From Xestospongia muta (lineage: Eukaryota > Porifera > Demospongiae > Haplosclerida > Petrosiidae), in contig OY848925.1 of assembly GCA_963693285.1 (NCBI GenBank), positions 3,698,932 through 3,762,931 of the forward strand: 64,000 nt of DNA. Reading direction: 5' to 3'. Positions 48,460-60,802 of the stretch are shown here, piece by piece. The notes beneath the pieces were generated by a model, which saw nothing but the letters and a program-made list of their open reading frames with translations, made no database searches and had not been told where the DNA came from. The position numbers and the translations under genes are program-made. The number at the start of each line of letters is the position of its first letter. Within the stretch, counting starts at the first letter, position 1.

Positions 48460-50162
48460 CCCTTTTAATAATCCAAAAGACAATAATTAAAAGGTAGACT
48501 CCAATGGCAACAAGTACATCAATAATGACAATAATGGAATAGAATGACATAACTCTACTACTTATACATATAGATGGAGGGAAATGAAGTACTTTATAGT
48601 GATGTTCTTCTACTGAAAGAGACACTATGACAGCTGGCAATGGCACAAACAATGCTATAGTATGATAATAATGACATACTTGGCAATGTGTATACATACC
48701 CAGGAGTACAATAGTTGTAAAAATATATTTATGTTGTCCCATTTTTTTCATTCTATTGGCATGAAAAGGACAAACAACTTTATGAAAAAATATACATAAA
48801 TGGAAAAACCACCAGAGTATGAAGTTTACCAGCACATAATGAAATATAGCACCTATATGGACATTTATGTGACTATTATGTGTGATATGAAACTATAATA
48901 ACCTGAGATTGTACAAAATAATGTTGGGTGATTAATACTGTCAATAACACTCGTTGAACTGCATAGTAAAGCATTTCTGTCAATGGAAATGATCAAGAAC
49001 AAGGTAGCTGTAAAAGTGAGAATATGTTTAACAACATGTCATCATATCTATCTTACCTACTACTGCACAATCAATGACTTCAAACAATATGATGATAGAC
49101 GGATATACAAACCTATAAACAAAGATTACCAATTTTCACAATTTGTTTGTAATATTTATGAGCTCACATTGTTTTATAATTCTTAATTGATAAAATCACA
49201 ATTAGTATACAAAGTAACAAAGCAACACAAGATGGTATTATTTCTGTGTATATCATCATTTGAGTTCCAATATGAGTGCCTTGTTCAAATCTATCACATC
49301 GAGGTTGACATATATTGTTGACTTTACTAAAATCATCAGCACATGTTATGTTTTCAAGTATAAAATTTGAAGACTGGTTTAGTAAAGACTCATTCTGATA
49401 ATCAGTGTACAAGTCAAAGGAAGCTATTTTAACGAGACATATAGCATGTATACATTTCCTTTCTAATTATAAATTTGTAATGAAATGACATTCATATAAA
49501 ATGACACAATAGTCATGCAATTAGCTATTAGTAATTATTTTAAATGAAACTATAATAGTTTGAAGTTCTTACATGCATGATAATACTGTATGTATATAAT
49601 TATTAAACAAACAATTTCATGCTATCCTCACAAGATGGCAGTCTTTGACAGTTAGGTAATCTATCACCAAAACCATAACTAATAGCCAGATTCCATAATG
49701 AAGCACATACACCAGTACTTATGTCAATACAGTCTTCTCTTGATGCTGTATATATGTCTCCATTAGGACAGTCATAAAGTGGAAAGTAATATTGACAAAG
49801 AAATGGAATAGCAACTTCTTGACATTCTTTGTGGTATACTAGACATGTAATTGACTAAATTATGTGATAAATTAATAATATTATTACTAACCTAATACTG
49901 TGTCCAACAGTGATAAATCCTTTTCTCGTTGACTTTGAGTATGTTCTGTCTCATTAACATAAATACCACCATCTTCAATAGTACACAAATGCCATGTTGC
50001 TAGAATGTCCCTACATTTTGTACCCATATATGGATAGTTATTACAGTTTGGAGATGTTGTGTTCACTCTACTCCAGGTCATGGACATTGTGGTACAACTG
50101 GTCTTGTTATTGATAGCAGTTGGTTTGGTAGTTCCATTGATTTTTCTCTCATTTAATGAGTC
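47907..50162 (-). CDS. Frizzled-like seven-pass receptor, 5' end missing (FzL-2)
   Basis: Paralogue of FzL-1 in opposite orientation. Exons: 50162-49892, 49838-49632, 49423-49168, 49112-49057, 49007-48903, 48852-48700, 48654-48461, 48338-47907; total 1674 nt (557 aa), phases all agree, GT-AG throughout. Exons two, four, five, six and seven are 207, 56, 105, 153 and 194 nt, exactly as in FzL-1. The cysteine-rich domain keeps HKEC, FLCQYYFPLYDC, EDC, GVC and YGFGDRLPNC. Membrane part: PSCVALLLCILIVILSI (TM1), MFVYPSIIILFEVID (TM2), GAIFHYVLVNFILWWF (TM3). The tail is shorter, ending at TGA 47907-47909 without the two last exons of FzL-1, and lacks KTxxxW. Exons equivalent to the leader (about 52 residues) were not found above 50162. 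The intron at 48339-48460 holds a (TA)n tract. Confidence 0.84.
48366..48457. repeat. (TA)n microsatellite in an FzL-2 intron
   Basis: About 90 bases, almost pure ta, filling most of a 122-base intron right next to the GT donor. It makes a false Tyr-Ile open frame on the minus strand. Confidence 0.93.
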
Positions 50163-50169
50163 CTATTAA

Positions 50170-51900
50170 TTAGGTATAGCTGTCATTTGTGGCATAAACT
50201 AATATATTTATAACTGTTCATGACATTTATAAATAATTCATTCCCATTTATATTATATTTCTTATAACATTAAAAATAATTGTATCTACACATACAAAAT
50301 CAATCAATGCATTTATAAATGTCTCATAATATTTACAAATGGTGCTATGACATTTGTAAAGGCCATAAAAAATTTATAGTTATATTATTGACAGCTTTAG
50401 TGTGCAAATGGCACCCCATAAATTAGTGGATGAAAATTACACACTGCAAAAATATGTAAAATTAATTGTTTGTTTTATTTGATTTATGTACTTTTTGCTT
50501 TCTATACAAAATACATTAAACAGTATATATCAATTTCATACTAACATCAATTGTCCAACATTATAGTTGTTTACAATAAATTATATCACCACAGTTTTAA
50601 CAATTACATGAACATACAATTCCATAGTACATTAGTAGTAATAACAGTAGGTTGTTTACTATATTGGATCAAACATTTGCTACAATATCATTTGGAATAT
50701 AAAATTAAAAAATAATTAGTAACTGTTCAATTTATTGAAAGACTCAATAGCTTCCTTCTGTACATTATATCATACATGAGCTATATTGTAAATAATGTAA
50801 CACTTCATTTGTTAGTTTTAATTTAGCCTGACATCTCGGTAATTATTCAATGCAGTCAAAGGTATACTAGTTAATTCTAATTTACAGTCTATTATTTAAC
50901 AACTAGTGTAATAGCCAGGACAAAAATTTCGATAAAACTTGCACGTAATTTTCTTTTTTCTTTGCAGCCAAACACCATCTTTATTAGCAATAGTTAACTG
51001 TTGATGACTTAAACTTGTAATTACAGCTATATATAGATGTCTTTGTCGATGTAAAGTATGTGGAGTTGAAAAGTTCACGAGAAGATTACTTTAAAGCTCC
51101 ACCTTATAATTAGCATAGTTTTGGTTTTGTTGTATGTTTAAATGATTTCATTGAATGTTCTGTATCCTTTTTGTTGAAGTGTTATGTTAAATTGTTATGT
51201 ACATGCATGACAAAAAATATTGAGAATTTTACTTAGTTATATGGTAAAATACAGACTTTATTATAATAATAACTTTATACTAAATTATAATTATACTGAC
51301 TACAAAGTTGATATATGAGGTTAGGGTATAGTATAGCTATGTAGGGTAAGAAAAAAGGGAAGTATCAATAGGTAGCATAAATATATAGCAGTCAAGAAAT
51401 AAATAAGTAAAAATGAAATAATACTTTTGTTGTTACCAGGTGAAGAAAGCATGTTTATGTCAGCGTGTTTCAGTGGACTTTACAATTTAATTAAAAAATA
51501 GTAATAATCAGGAATGATTTTTTTCTTAGTTTGTGGAGAGTATTGTTTGCACAACAATACCAGAGGATTCAAATAACTAAACTAGTGCTTTGTAATGTAG
51601 TAAAATTAATGCATGTTATTTAATGTTAATAAGTTACTGTTTTATAATGGGTGTGGTTAATGTGTATGATTATTATAAGATATTACATCATAGGTAAGTG
51701 AAGATTTTATATTATTTGCCATACCTCCAATCACATGATCATAACTGTAGTAAAAGCATATGGATTATTTGGTAAACATATGAAATGCACCACGGGTGTA
51801 TCATACATTGTATACATATATGATAATGCATACAAGTGCATCATATATTGAATACATGTATGATACATATATGATTAGTGCAGATAGGTGTCTTATATAC
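50170..51900. other. Spacer upstream of FzL-2
   Basis: Should contain the missing leader exon(s) and promoter of FzL-2, but no hydrophobic ATG exon with a GT donor was recognised. The minus-strand frame 51078-50896 (60 codons) has no known domain. Confidence 0.4.
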
Positions 51901-51902
51901 TA

Positions 51903-52567
51903 TTTTAAAACTAAAGGTTTTATACGAACTAAAACTAAAGGTTTTTTTACAGCACTATATATACATATATACATAAGGTTTTACTGGAAATTAAGTAAAA
52001 AAGGCCTAACAGAAATAATAACTCAAAATGAATATTTATACTGTTTACTACACTCTCCCCCACCTAGCTAAGAAACATATGGACCAAATCTGTCAACAGC
52101 TCTATGAAGTTGAGAGGACCGACGTACTGGCTGAGATTGAGCAGTTGGAGAGTTGGTAGATAAAGTACTTGTAGGAGTGAATGTAATATTACTATCAGTA
52201 GATGATGGAAAAGTCTAATTATCCAAATCATTATCAGTAACAGTTTCTCTATTTGAGTATCCATAATGTGTACAAAACTAGTCAATATGACGTCGTAGAA
52301 TGAAGTTTGATGACGTTTTAACTTTATAGGAGACTGGACCTGCCACTTAAACAATTTCAGCAGGCACTACATTTATGTTCCATGATAGTTGCGAGCAAAA
52401 ACTTCACCAACACTGAAAGTGCGGGGTGGTTTACTTGATGAACTAGAAGTTCGCTTAGTAGTCACTTTATGAGATACATCAGGATGTATCAAATCCAATG
52501 CTGTTCGTAGATTCCTTCCCATCAGGAGTTCTGCAGGTGACAGTTCTGTAGTGGAATGAGGTGTCAC
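51903..52567 (-). mobile_element. Truncated relative of gypsy-1
   Basis: Minus strand: 52567-52373 matches the integrase C-terminal region of gypsy-1 (TPHSTTELSPAELLMG, then FSVG); 52354-52067 matches its tail; a purine tract ggtgggggag precedes TGTAGTAAAC at 52052, the start of a partial 3' LTR that runs to about 51903. Its inner end repeats a tagttttagttcgt / aaacctttag segment. Everything upstream of the integrase end is missing. Confidence 0.87.
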
Positions 52568-52609
52568 CCGATAACAAGCTAAAAAAACGAGCTTTCTAAA
52601 AATGTGAAT

Positions 52610-52840
52610 AAACGAGCTGTCAATTACTGTGTTGTCTTGTTGTAGTGCAAGTGGCCATGCCTTGCCACCAATGATAGTGTTTGACAGAAAGGCATTAAAG
52701 GCTGAAATGACTGTAGGAGAGGTGCCAGGGTCAATGTATGGCTTGTCAGAGAGTGGTTGGATTGATGGTGAACTGTTTGATCTGTAGTTCTTACATTATT
52801 TTCTGTCTCATACTCCACCACTTTGTCCATTGCTTTTATT
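52610..52840 (-). other. Clean unidentified coding frame fused to gypsy end
   Basis: On the minus strand one frame reads without stops for about 60 codons (for example PYIDPGTSPTVISAFNAFLS), just upstream of the truncated gypsy copy and just downstream of the gypsy-2 5' end. It is not gypsy integrase. Family not recognised; possibly a captured exon or another element's scrap. Confidence 0.35.
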
Positions 52841-53047
52841 GGGAGATGAACATTCCTCTCATATGTAATAATTTGTGTGTTTAATTACTGATTATTAATT
52901 ATGTAATGATCATGTAATGATTATGTTTTTTTGTGAGCATGCGCTCAGATCATGTGTTGAGCTAGTCATTCCTTTCTTCTAAAATAAGTTGTTGTCAATC
53001 TCCTCTAATCTTGGTTGTTTGTTAGCGTAGTCTCAAGTTACCTCATT

Positions 53048-53058
53048 TGGTGACGAGG
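53048..53058 (+). promoter_or_regulatory. Primer binding site of gypsy-2
   Basis: tggtgacgagg, the same position and type as in gypsy-1 (1109); fits tRNA-Ser(GCT) 3' end with one mismatch by memory. Confidence 0.55.
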
Positions 53059-53073
53059 ATAAAAACGTATTCG

Positions 53074-53862
53074 ATGCCAGTTCACAGGAGAGTTGAGTCT
53101 TTTGATCCAGCAACCGACGATTGGTCTACTTATGTTGAGAGGTTAGAACATTACTTTATTGCGAATGACATAACAATGGAAGCCAAGCATCACTCTACCT
53201 TGTTAACAGTAGCTGGTCCAGAGGTATATTCGTTAGCTTGTAATCTGGTAGCACCAGACAAACCAGGTGATAAATCGTATGATGACCTCGTGGCACTTAT
53301 CAAGAAACATTACTCACCCACACCATCCATTATCATTCAGCGGTACAAGTTTCATACACGAGTACGGAATCAAGGTGAATTGATAGCGAATTTTGTTGTC
53401 CACTTACACAACACAGCCAAGCATTGTGAGTTTAACGATGCTTTGGACGATATGCTCCATGACCGATTAGTTTGTGGTGTTAAACAGCCAAAGATACAAA
53501 AAAGACTTCTGGCTGAACCTGAGATGTTTCCATTCACCAGGTGCAAGATAAAAAGCAAGGAACTACCTGTTATCGTTGTGGAGGTCAACATTCTCCTACA
53601 GTTTGTTGATTTAAGGACTACCAATGCCATTATTGTGGTAGAACAGGGCACTTACAGAAGGTGTGTCATAAGAAGAATGGTCATAGGAAGACACAACAAC
53701 AGTGTTCACAAAAAGGACAGCAACATGATTTAGAGACCAATATGCTTACTGTTGTATCAGATGATAGTGAGCCGGAAACAGAGTTTCTCACTATGTACCC
53801 AGTGAAAACAACATCTGTGAAGGCAATTCGGGTGTCAATGGTGATTAATGGTCAAAGTTAGG
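53074..53862 (+). pseudogene. Gag of gypsy-2 (frameshifted)
   Basis: ATG at 53074 opens MPVHRRVESFDPATDDWSTY, a gypsy Gag of the kind with FDP..DDW..Y.ERLE near the start, and stays open to about 53520. The zinc-knuckle part lies in other frames after that (CYRCGG- and CHYCG-like codons near 53567-53660). It runs on to a stop at 53861, where the protease begins in the next frame. Confidence 0.85.
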
Positions 53863-56735
53863 ACATGGAACTCGATACTGGTGCATCTGTATCACCTATA
53901 AGTGAGCCAACATACTTCAAATTGTGGTATTCAGATAGCTGACCAACACTCAAGCCATCAAAAGTTCGTTTAAAAACGTATACAGGAAGCGTGATGGAAG
54001 TTGTTGGTGTACTAAATGTTGAAGCTAGTCATGAGGGTCCAAACAAAGTGGTACAACTACATGTTGTAAAGGGGGATGGACCTAGTGTATTAGGCAGAGT
54101 CTGGCTCCAGGTGATCAAATTGAATTAGGCTCAAATAAATCTAGTATCAAGCCCCTCTCCTGCTTTAGACAAGTTACTGGACAAGCATGCTGCACTATTC
54201 CAGGAAGGATTAGGTTTATTTAAGATGTCATTGTCAAGTTACATGTTCATCCAGATTGTGTTCCCAAATTCCACAAGTTTCGTCTGGTGCCATTTGCACT
54301 TAGAGAAAGAGTTGAGAAAGAGTTGGAAAGACTACACAGACTGGGAGTAATCAAGCCAGTTGCCACATCAGACTGCGCAGCACCAATAGTATCTGTGGTT
54401 AAAAGAGATCATTCAATTAGAGTGAGTGGAGATTACAAGCTGACTATTAATCAAGCTAGTAATACAGAAATTACCCTTTACCTTGTATAGGGGAAATATT
54501 TGCGTCACTTAAAACTTTTAGAAAGTTGGATTTGCAGAATGCATACAAACAGCTGTTGTTAGAAGAGAAGAGTCAAGAACTGGTAACAATAAACACACAC
54601 AGGGGGTAGTTCCAATATACACAGCTACACTTCAGGATAGCTTCTGCACTGGCAATTTTCCAAAGAACTATGGAAACAGTGTTACAAGGCCTTCCAGGTG
54701 TATGTGTATACTTGGATGACATTCTTGTTACAGGAGCATCTGAAAAGGAGCACTTGGAGCACCTGAAATTAGTGTTGCAGAGATTGGAGGATGTTGGTTT
54801 GCGGCTAAAGAGAAGTAAATGTCAGTTTATGGTGTCTCATGTAGAGTACCTTGGCCATCACATTGACCAAGAAGGATTACATCCAACAGCTGAAAAGGTA
54901 GAAGCGATACAGAAAGCTCTAGCTCCAACTTACAAGACTCAGCTCAAAGCATTTATCAGTTTGGTAAATTATTATTGCAAATTCTTACCTCAATTGTCTT
55001 CTAGGTTGTCACTGCTCTATTTGTTGCTCAGAACAGTCGGTGGTGTTGGACTAAAGCGCAAAAGAATGCATTTCAAGCTGTCAAGTCAGGATGTCTTCAG
55101 ATCTGTTGTTAATTCATTTTGACCCAAACAAGAAGATTGTTTTGACCTGTGATGCCTCACCATATGGGGTGAGGGCGTCCTATCTCATCTCATGAATGGC
55201 ACAGAATGTCCAATTTCTTTTGTCTCTAGGACATTGTCACAGGCAGAGGGTAACTATGCTCATATAGAAAAAGAAGGATTAGCCATAATATTTGGTGTAC
55301 GATGTTTCCATTCTTATCTGTTCAGGAGATATTTCAGTATTTGCTCTGACCATCAACCACTAAGGTATCTCTTTGGAGAGAATAAAGCAGTGCCAACACT
55401 AGCATCTGCTCATATTCAGCACTGGGCACTGATTTTGAGTTCATACAGTTACACCGTGTCATACAAACCGGGTAGTTAATACTTAATGTGGATGCACTGA
55501 GTAGGCTACCACAAGATGTCCCAACACACTCCACAGCTGAAGCACAAGAAGAGGAAGTATTTTTGTTTGCAGAACAACAAGGTCCAATGGTAGTCACTAG
55601 TAAACAAGTCAAGTATTTTACAGCTCATAATCCTGTCTTATCAGCAGTAGTTAGGTTTACTTTCCAAGGCCTACCAAAGTGGACAATCATGGCTTACAGC
55701 CATATTGGTGTAGACGTCTAGAACTGACTGTGATTGATAATTGTTTATTGTGGGGCTCAAAGGTTATTATACCTCCACAAATTCAGGATTTAGTGTTAAA
55801 AGAGCTTCATGATACGCATATTGGTATATCAAGAATGAAGTCCCTCGCTCGTAGTTATGTCTGGTGGCCTTCACTTAATATAGACATTGAAACAATGGTT
55901 AGGACTTGTATACCTTGTCAAAGTCCGCTCAATGCACCTGCTGCTGTTCCACTACACCAGTGGGGGTGGCCACAATGTCCTTGGTGCAGGTTGCATTTGG
56001 ACTATGCGGGACCATCATGGGGAAGATGTTTTTAGTTGTTGTGGATGCCCACTCAAAATGGCTAGAAGTCAAGATGGTACATGCAGCAACGTCAAAAGCC
56101 ACCATAGTATGTCTTAAGTCAATATTTGCCACACATGGTCTTCCAGAGAGAGTGGTAACGGATAACTCACTAGTAAGGAGTTTAAGGCATTTCTAGATGC
56201 AAATGATATTGCTCATTCTACTAGCTCCCCATACCATCCAGCCTCTAATGGATTGGCAGAGAGGGCAATCCAGAGTTTTAAACAGTCTATGAGGAAGTTC
56301 ACCAGTGGATCTATTGAGTCTAAGCTGTCACGGTTCTTATTTACTTACCGCCTCACTCCTCATGCTACCACATCACAGTCTCCAGCAGAATTGTTATTTA
56401 AACGTCACCCACAGTCCAGATCAGATATCTTGGTTCCTAGTATTGAGCAAGTGGTTGAACGACGTCAGGACAATCAGAAGAAAAGTCATGATATTCATAG
56501 TGCTACTCGTGTGTTTGCTATAGGTGACTCAGTTTTTATTAAGGACTTCCGTCCTGGCAGTAAACATTGGCTGCCTGGAAAGATAGTAGAATTGTTGGGT
56601 CCGGTGTCAGCTCAAGTCAAGTTGTTGAATGGAGAATTTCATAGACGTCATTTTGACCATATACGAACGTGTCAAGTACCAGACCAACACTATTCACCTG
56701 TAACATCAGTTGATAGTAATACCGAAGATTGGTAA
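53863..56735 (+). pseudogene. Pol of gypsy-2 (broken)
   Basis: Protease box ELDTGASVS at about 53868. RT from about 54280 (VIKPV...IRVSGDYKLT) with the YLDD box near 54708; stops near 54488 and 54608. RNase H about 55130-55480 (HIEKEGLAIIFGVRCF, CSDHQPLRYL). Integrase from about 55740: HDTHIG, VWWPS, CIPCQ (zinc), first core Asp region LDYAGPSWG, a worn second Asp (TDNSLVRS), and SNGLAERAIQSFK near 56246, keeping the third acidic residue. The end (56253-56735) is a clean 160-codon frame with the FAIGDSVFIKDF fold. At least six frame changes or stops. Confidence 0.9.
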
Positions 56736-56739
56736 GATT

Positions 56740-57200
56740 GATAAGTACCCTTACGGTATTATATGAAATTAAGTCTTTGTGATAAGTTAGCCATAGGGGA
56801 AATCAAAAGGGAGCTCATGGCTCACACAAAAGGAGAAAGACACGACACCATATATACTGTAAGACGTGCACAAATAACCACTATTACATGTAGATACTTG
56901 CTTTGATATTGCTCCATTGCTATTAAGTATTTGTAAAAATATACTAAGATACTCACAAAAGCTGTTACATTCACTCAATCCCAGGCAAAACTGGTAAAAG
57001 GTCATTTGTGATGTAAGACAAATTGATACGATGCAGGTTTAAAGAACAAGTAAGACATCTAAAACAGTAACAAGTATAACAAAAATGTTCTCCAAACTTT
57101 TTGATACATAGCTTTGGCAATTAATGACATTGATTTGCTCATGCCCATAAAGGATTAAGTATTATATATATGTTCTCATGCATGCAGTATGATGTATCTA
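56740..57200. other. Spacer, nothing recognised
   Basis: The 72-codon minus-strand frame at 56787-57005 has no domain. No 3' LTR of gypsy-2 appears here. Confidence 0.45.
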
Positions 57201-57204
57201 TTAT

Positions 57205-57900
57205 ACACTGTCTGAGTTGAGAAGAGCCCTTTACTTAAAAAGATGTCTTATGCATGGCATGTAAGGTGAGGTACTTCCACACCTATTGCATGTATTTGCA
57301 ATTAGTGCTAAAGCTTATTTATTATTATTATTCATTGTTTGCTAACATGAATGTCATATGAACACACCATGTTTTCTCTCATGTCATTAAGATGCCAAGA
57401 GGAAAGAGACTAAGGTCAAAAACATAGGAGGTTGTTACAAATGTCTGACTATTTCGAGGAACTGAACTGGCATAAACAGACTCAAAGATCTATTAAACAA
57501 ACCTCTGATGCCACAGGAGTTTCATGTCCCAGCATCAAGACACTTTGGAAGGAGAAAGATAACATTGGTGGAGCTGCTTTTTCAACTCCAACAAAGAGAT
57601 ACAGACACTCCACACACCTGTTACTTGATGATTTTGATCACGAAGCCATCTGATGAAAAACCAAACACCTCTGTCAGGCCAAAGAGCATGTGACACTTGC
57701 CAAGTTGCTTGTTGTCTTAAAATATAATGAAAAAACTGCTAATAAAAGAGTAAGTTACCAATCGACCCCTACTCAAATGGTTTGATTTGTTACAATCCAG
57801 AGACAGAAAGGAAGAGAGGTATAGACATAGATAAGTCATTTTAGACTATTTTGTCTTACAATGTTTATACTTTATATATACTTGCACCTATAACACATTC
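57205..57900 (+). repeat. Repeated transposase-exon unit, copy 1
   Basis: Contains an exon 57392-57749: MPRGKRLRSK, a stop, then TQRSIKQTSDATGVSCPSIKTLWKEK and a GTAAGT donor. This resembles the N-terminal helix-turn-helix of DDE transposases of the IS630/DDE_3 kind (inference). Flanks before (gagaagagccc..., catgaatgtcatatgaacac) and after (caatccagagacagaaa) recur in the other copies. The exon has an internal stop and frame change. Confidence 0.75.
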
Positions 57901-58261
57901 AATATTATAGGACTAGTGACTCAAGACAATAACATTGTAAGGCCAAAAGGTAGATGGCACACCATCAACAAATTATTAGTGAAAAAAATTCAAATCTGTG
58001 AAGGAAAACGAAAAAGTGCTAAAAGTTCAGAAATTAAATTGATCTCCTCAAAATATTAGTTATAGCAACATTTCGTGAATATCATATAATACTTGTTTTT
58101 CCTTTCAGTACACAGTAATTCTGACAAAAAAACCTGCTAAATTGTATCAAGTCAATAGGGCACAAAAGTTGCCCATCTGTGTTATTGGTATGCCAAAAAT
58201 GGAATGACCTCAATCATGTCATCAGCCAAAAGGTTCATGAGACAAAAGTTATTATAATCTG

Positions 58262-58780
58262 TCCTAGTCGAGAAGAGCCCTTCATTAAAAAGGTGTTTTA
58301 AGCATGGAATGTAAGGTGAGGTATTTCCTCACCTATTATATCCAGTTAGCACTGAAGTACATTTTAATATATTCATTGTTTGTTCACGTGAATGTCATAT
58401 GAACATACCACATTTTCTCTTATGTTGTTAAGATGTTAAGAGGAAAGAGACTGAAGTCACAAACAAAGGAGGACATTGCGAATGTCTATGATGTGACGGA
58501 CTCAATGTTCTTTAAACAAACCTCTGATACCACAAGAGTTTCATGCACCAGCATTAAGAGGCTACAAAAAAGACATTTGATAATGATGGAGCTCTTTTTG
58601 AACTCAAACAAAGAGATATGGACTGTCCAGATGCCTGTTACTTGATGATTTTGATCATAAAAGCAACAGATGAAAAAATCTACCACCTCTATCAGGCCAA
58701 AGAGGATGTGACATTTGCCAAGTTGCTTGTTGTCTTAAAAGATAAAAAAATGTTAATAAAGAGTAAGTTAGTAATTGGGC
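58262..58780 (+). repeat. Repeated transposase-exon unit, copy 2
   Basis: Same 5' flank (gagaagagccc, ggtgaggta, gaatgtcatatgaaca) and exon (58433-58762: MLRGKRLKSQTKEDIANVYD, then a gap replacing the GSIKQTS segment with FFKQTSDT). Ends at the same GTAAGT donor. Missing about 40 bp of exon relative to copies 1 and 4. Confidence 0.78.
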
Positions 58781-59039
58781 CCTACTTGAATTGATTGTTT
58801 TATCAAGCAACTTCATTATTGAATAGTGAGTCTTCAAGTTTGGGTCAGATTATCAAGTCTCGTCATATTGCCTCTCCTCGGAGATTTTAAGTAATTTTTT
58901 ATATTCATTATTGTTTACGCTGTTTTGAAGTAAGTTTCTTTACTTATCTATGCACTTCAATCAGTATCAACATGAAGGCTCAAAAAATTCTTGAGAAAAT
59001 TGGTAGCATTGAAAACACTCAGTTTATGATATGGCATAT

Positions 59040-59285
59040 TTAGCATGACGAAGAATCTACCACCAGTATCAGGCCAAAGAGCATGTGACATTTGACAAGT
59101 TGCTTGTTATCTTAAAAGATAATGAAAAAAATGTTAATAAAAAAGTAAGTTAGTAATTGGGCCATACTCAAATGGATTATTTTGTTACAATCCAGAGACA
59201 GAAAAAGAGAGATGTATAGATAGATCTTAAGTCATTTTAGCCTATTTTGTCTTACAATATTTATACTTTATATATACTTGCACAC
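59040..59285 (+). repeat. Repeated transposase-exon unit, copy 3 (3' half)
   Basis: Begins in the exon at the cc.tc..tcaggccaaag part, continues through aagttgcttgtt.tcttaaaagataatgaaaaa, the donor, and the caatccagagacagaaa flank to tacttgcac. The 5' half is absent. Confidence 0.78.
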
Positions 59286-59504
59286 TTGACTATAATAATC
59301 CTTTGTGAAAATACAAAGGGAAAGAGATTGAGATGATCAGACCTGGATACCATTTCAAGAACATCATAATGCTGTGGAAATGAAAAATGCTTATTGTGTC
59401 TAAGTGGTCTTGGTGGTCAGAGTTGCAGTGTTGGTCAAGGGGAACGGTCGGCTTATTCCAATCCCAGAGACTGTCTTAAGGTGACATTGCTCGTTCAAAA
59501 ACTA

Positions 59505-59815
59505 TTCTATTACTATTTTGAGGAATTGAACGGGTGTGGACGGACTCAAGGATCAATTAAACAAACCTCTTATGCCACAGGAGTTTCAAGTCCCAGCATC
59601 AAGAGGCTATGGAAGGAGAAAGTTGACATTGGTGGAGCTGCTTTTCAACTCCAACAAAAGAGATACAGACACTTCACATGCCTGTTATTTGATGATTTTG
59701 ATAGTGAAGCAGTCAGATGAAAAACCAAACACCTCTATCAGCCCAAAAAGCATTTGACACTTGGCAAGTTGCTTGTTGTTTAAAAAGATAATGAAAAATC
59801 TTAATAAAAGAGTAT
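59505..59815 (+). repeat. Repeated transposase-exon unit, copy 4
   Basis: Exon part only: YFEELNGCGRTQGSIKQTS and CPSIKRLWKEK-like codons to the donor, where gtaagt has become gtatgt. It then joins directly to hAT sequence at 59816. Confidence 0.75.
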
Positions 59816-60802
59816 GTTAGTAATTGGGCCATGCATTGTTACAGATAATGCATCTAATATGACAGCAGCAGTCAGGCTCACTCCTTGGAAGCACCTACCT
59901 TGCTTTGCACACACTTTAAATCTTATTGTCCAAAATGCAATCAACAGTGATGAAGCTTTGGTGGAACTACGCGGGAGATGTAGGGACATCCTAACTTTTT
60001 TCAAGAAGAGTGTTCGAGCAAGTGACAAGTTGAAGGATATACAAAAAGAGAATGGTAGAGATGAGAAAAAGCTTATACAAGAAGTAGAAACAAGATGGAA
60101 CTCCACTTTTTATATGTTTCAAGCCATTGTTGATGAATACAGAGAAGTAAAGCTTACCCAATGTTCAGTCGATCGCGAAGATTTATCCATCAGCACTGGT
60201 GATGTGGCTGTTCTCAATGAGGCATTGGAACTATTAAAACCCTTTGAGGAGCTACTTGTGAACTATCATGTGATACTTACATTTCATTGTCAAAAGTGAT
60301 TTCTTTGGCACGTTCCTTGCAATGCTTGACAAATCTTTCCCAATCATCACTTGACCTAAAGAAGGAGCTTCTAGCAAACATGGGACGAAGGTTTAATAAT
60401 ATAGAGGGGAATTATATCTTATCTGTATGTGCTTTGTTGGACCCTCGGTTTAAGAAGTTAGCATTTGATCAAGCCTTTATGTACCAGAGTACAGTAGAGA
60501 AACTAAGTGGCGAAGTTACATTGGGACAATCAAGGGAAAATTCTGAGCAATCGAGAAGTACGACATGCAGAGACAGTTGTCGATCATCATTGTTATGGTC
60601 TATCATGGATAGTCGCATTACTAAAGTGAAGTCTAGCCTTCAACCATTGCATTCTGTGACCTTAATCAAATCATTCCTTGATCAGGTCAACTTACCAAGT
60701 AATCAAGTAGTACTCAAATATGTAGCTGAAGTAATCGGTACTTGTACTTGGTATCAAATTTTGACTACACTTAATCTAACGCTTAAATCATCCAAGTACT
60801 AA
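59814..60802 (+). pseudogene. hAT-family transposase remnant
   Basis: DDE transposase of the hAT superfamily (ZBED-like). The frame 59814-60299 has CIVTDNASNM (a core Asp), LPCFAHTLNLIVQ and VETRWNSTFYM, all hallmarks of this family. After a frameshift at about 60290, 60300-60480 gives the NYILSVCALLDPRFKKLAF block. The frame ends at 60802 with no recognisable dimerisation domain, and the N-terminal BED finger is missing (replaced by the joined DDE exon unit). Confidence 0.88.

Larger units (their letters stand above)
52864..56735 (+). mobile_element. Ty3/gypsy element, second family (gypsy-2)
   Basis: Plus strand, about 3.9 kb. A probable 5' LTR (52864-53045, TGT...CA) is inferred only from the primer site that follows; no matching 3' LTR was found down to 57400, so the element is truncated or the LTR is wrongly drawn. 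Order: Gag, protease, RT, RNase H, integrase. It is closest in layout to gypsy-1 but clearly different in sequence. Confidence 0.85.

Noticed and set aside
48302..48835. 177-codon frame with a long Tyr-Ile repeat
   Set aside because: Read-through of FzL-2 introns, including the (TA)n tract; the repeat is not protein.
50896..51078. Leader exon of FzL-2
   Set aside because: No hydrophobic signal segment and no in-phase donor to the exon at 50162.
59801..60106. 101-codon minus-strand frame
   Set aside because: Antisense to the hAT transposase core.
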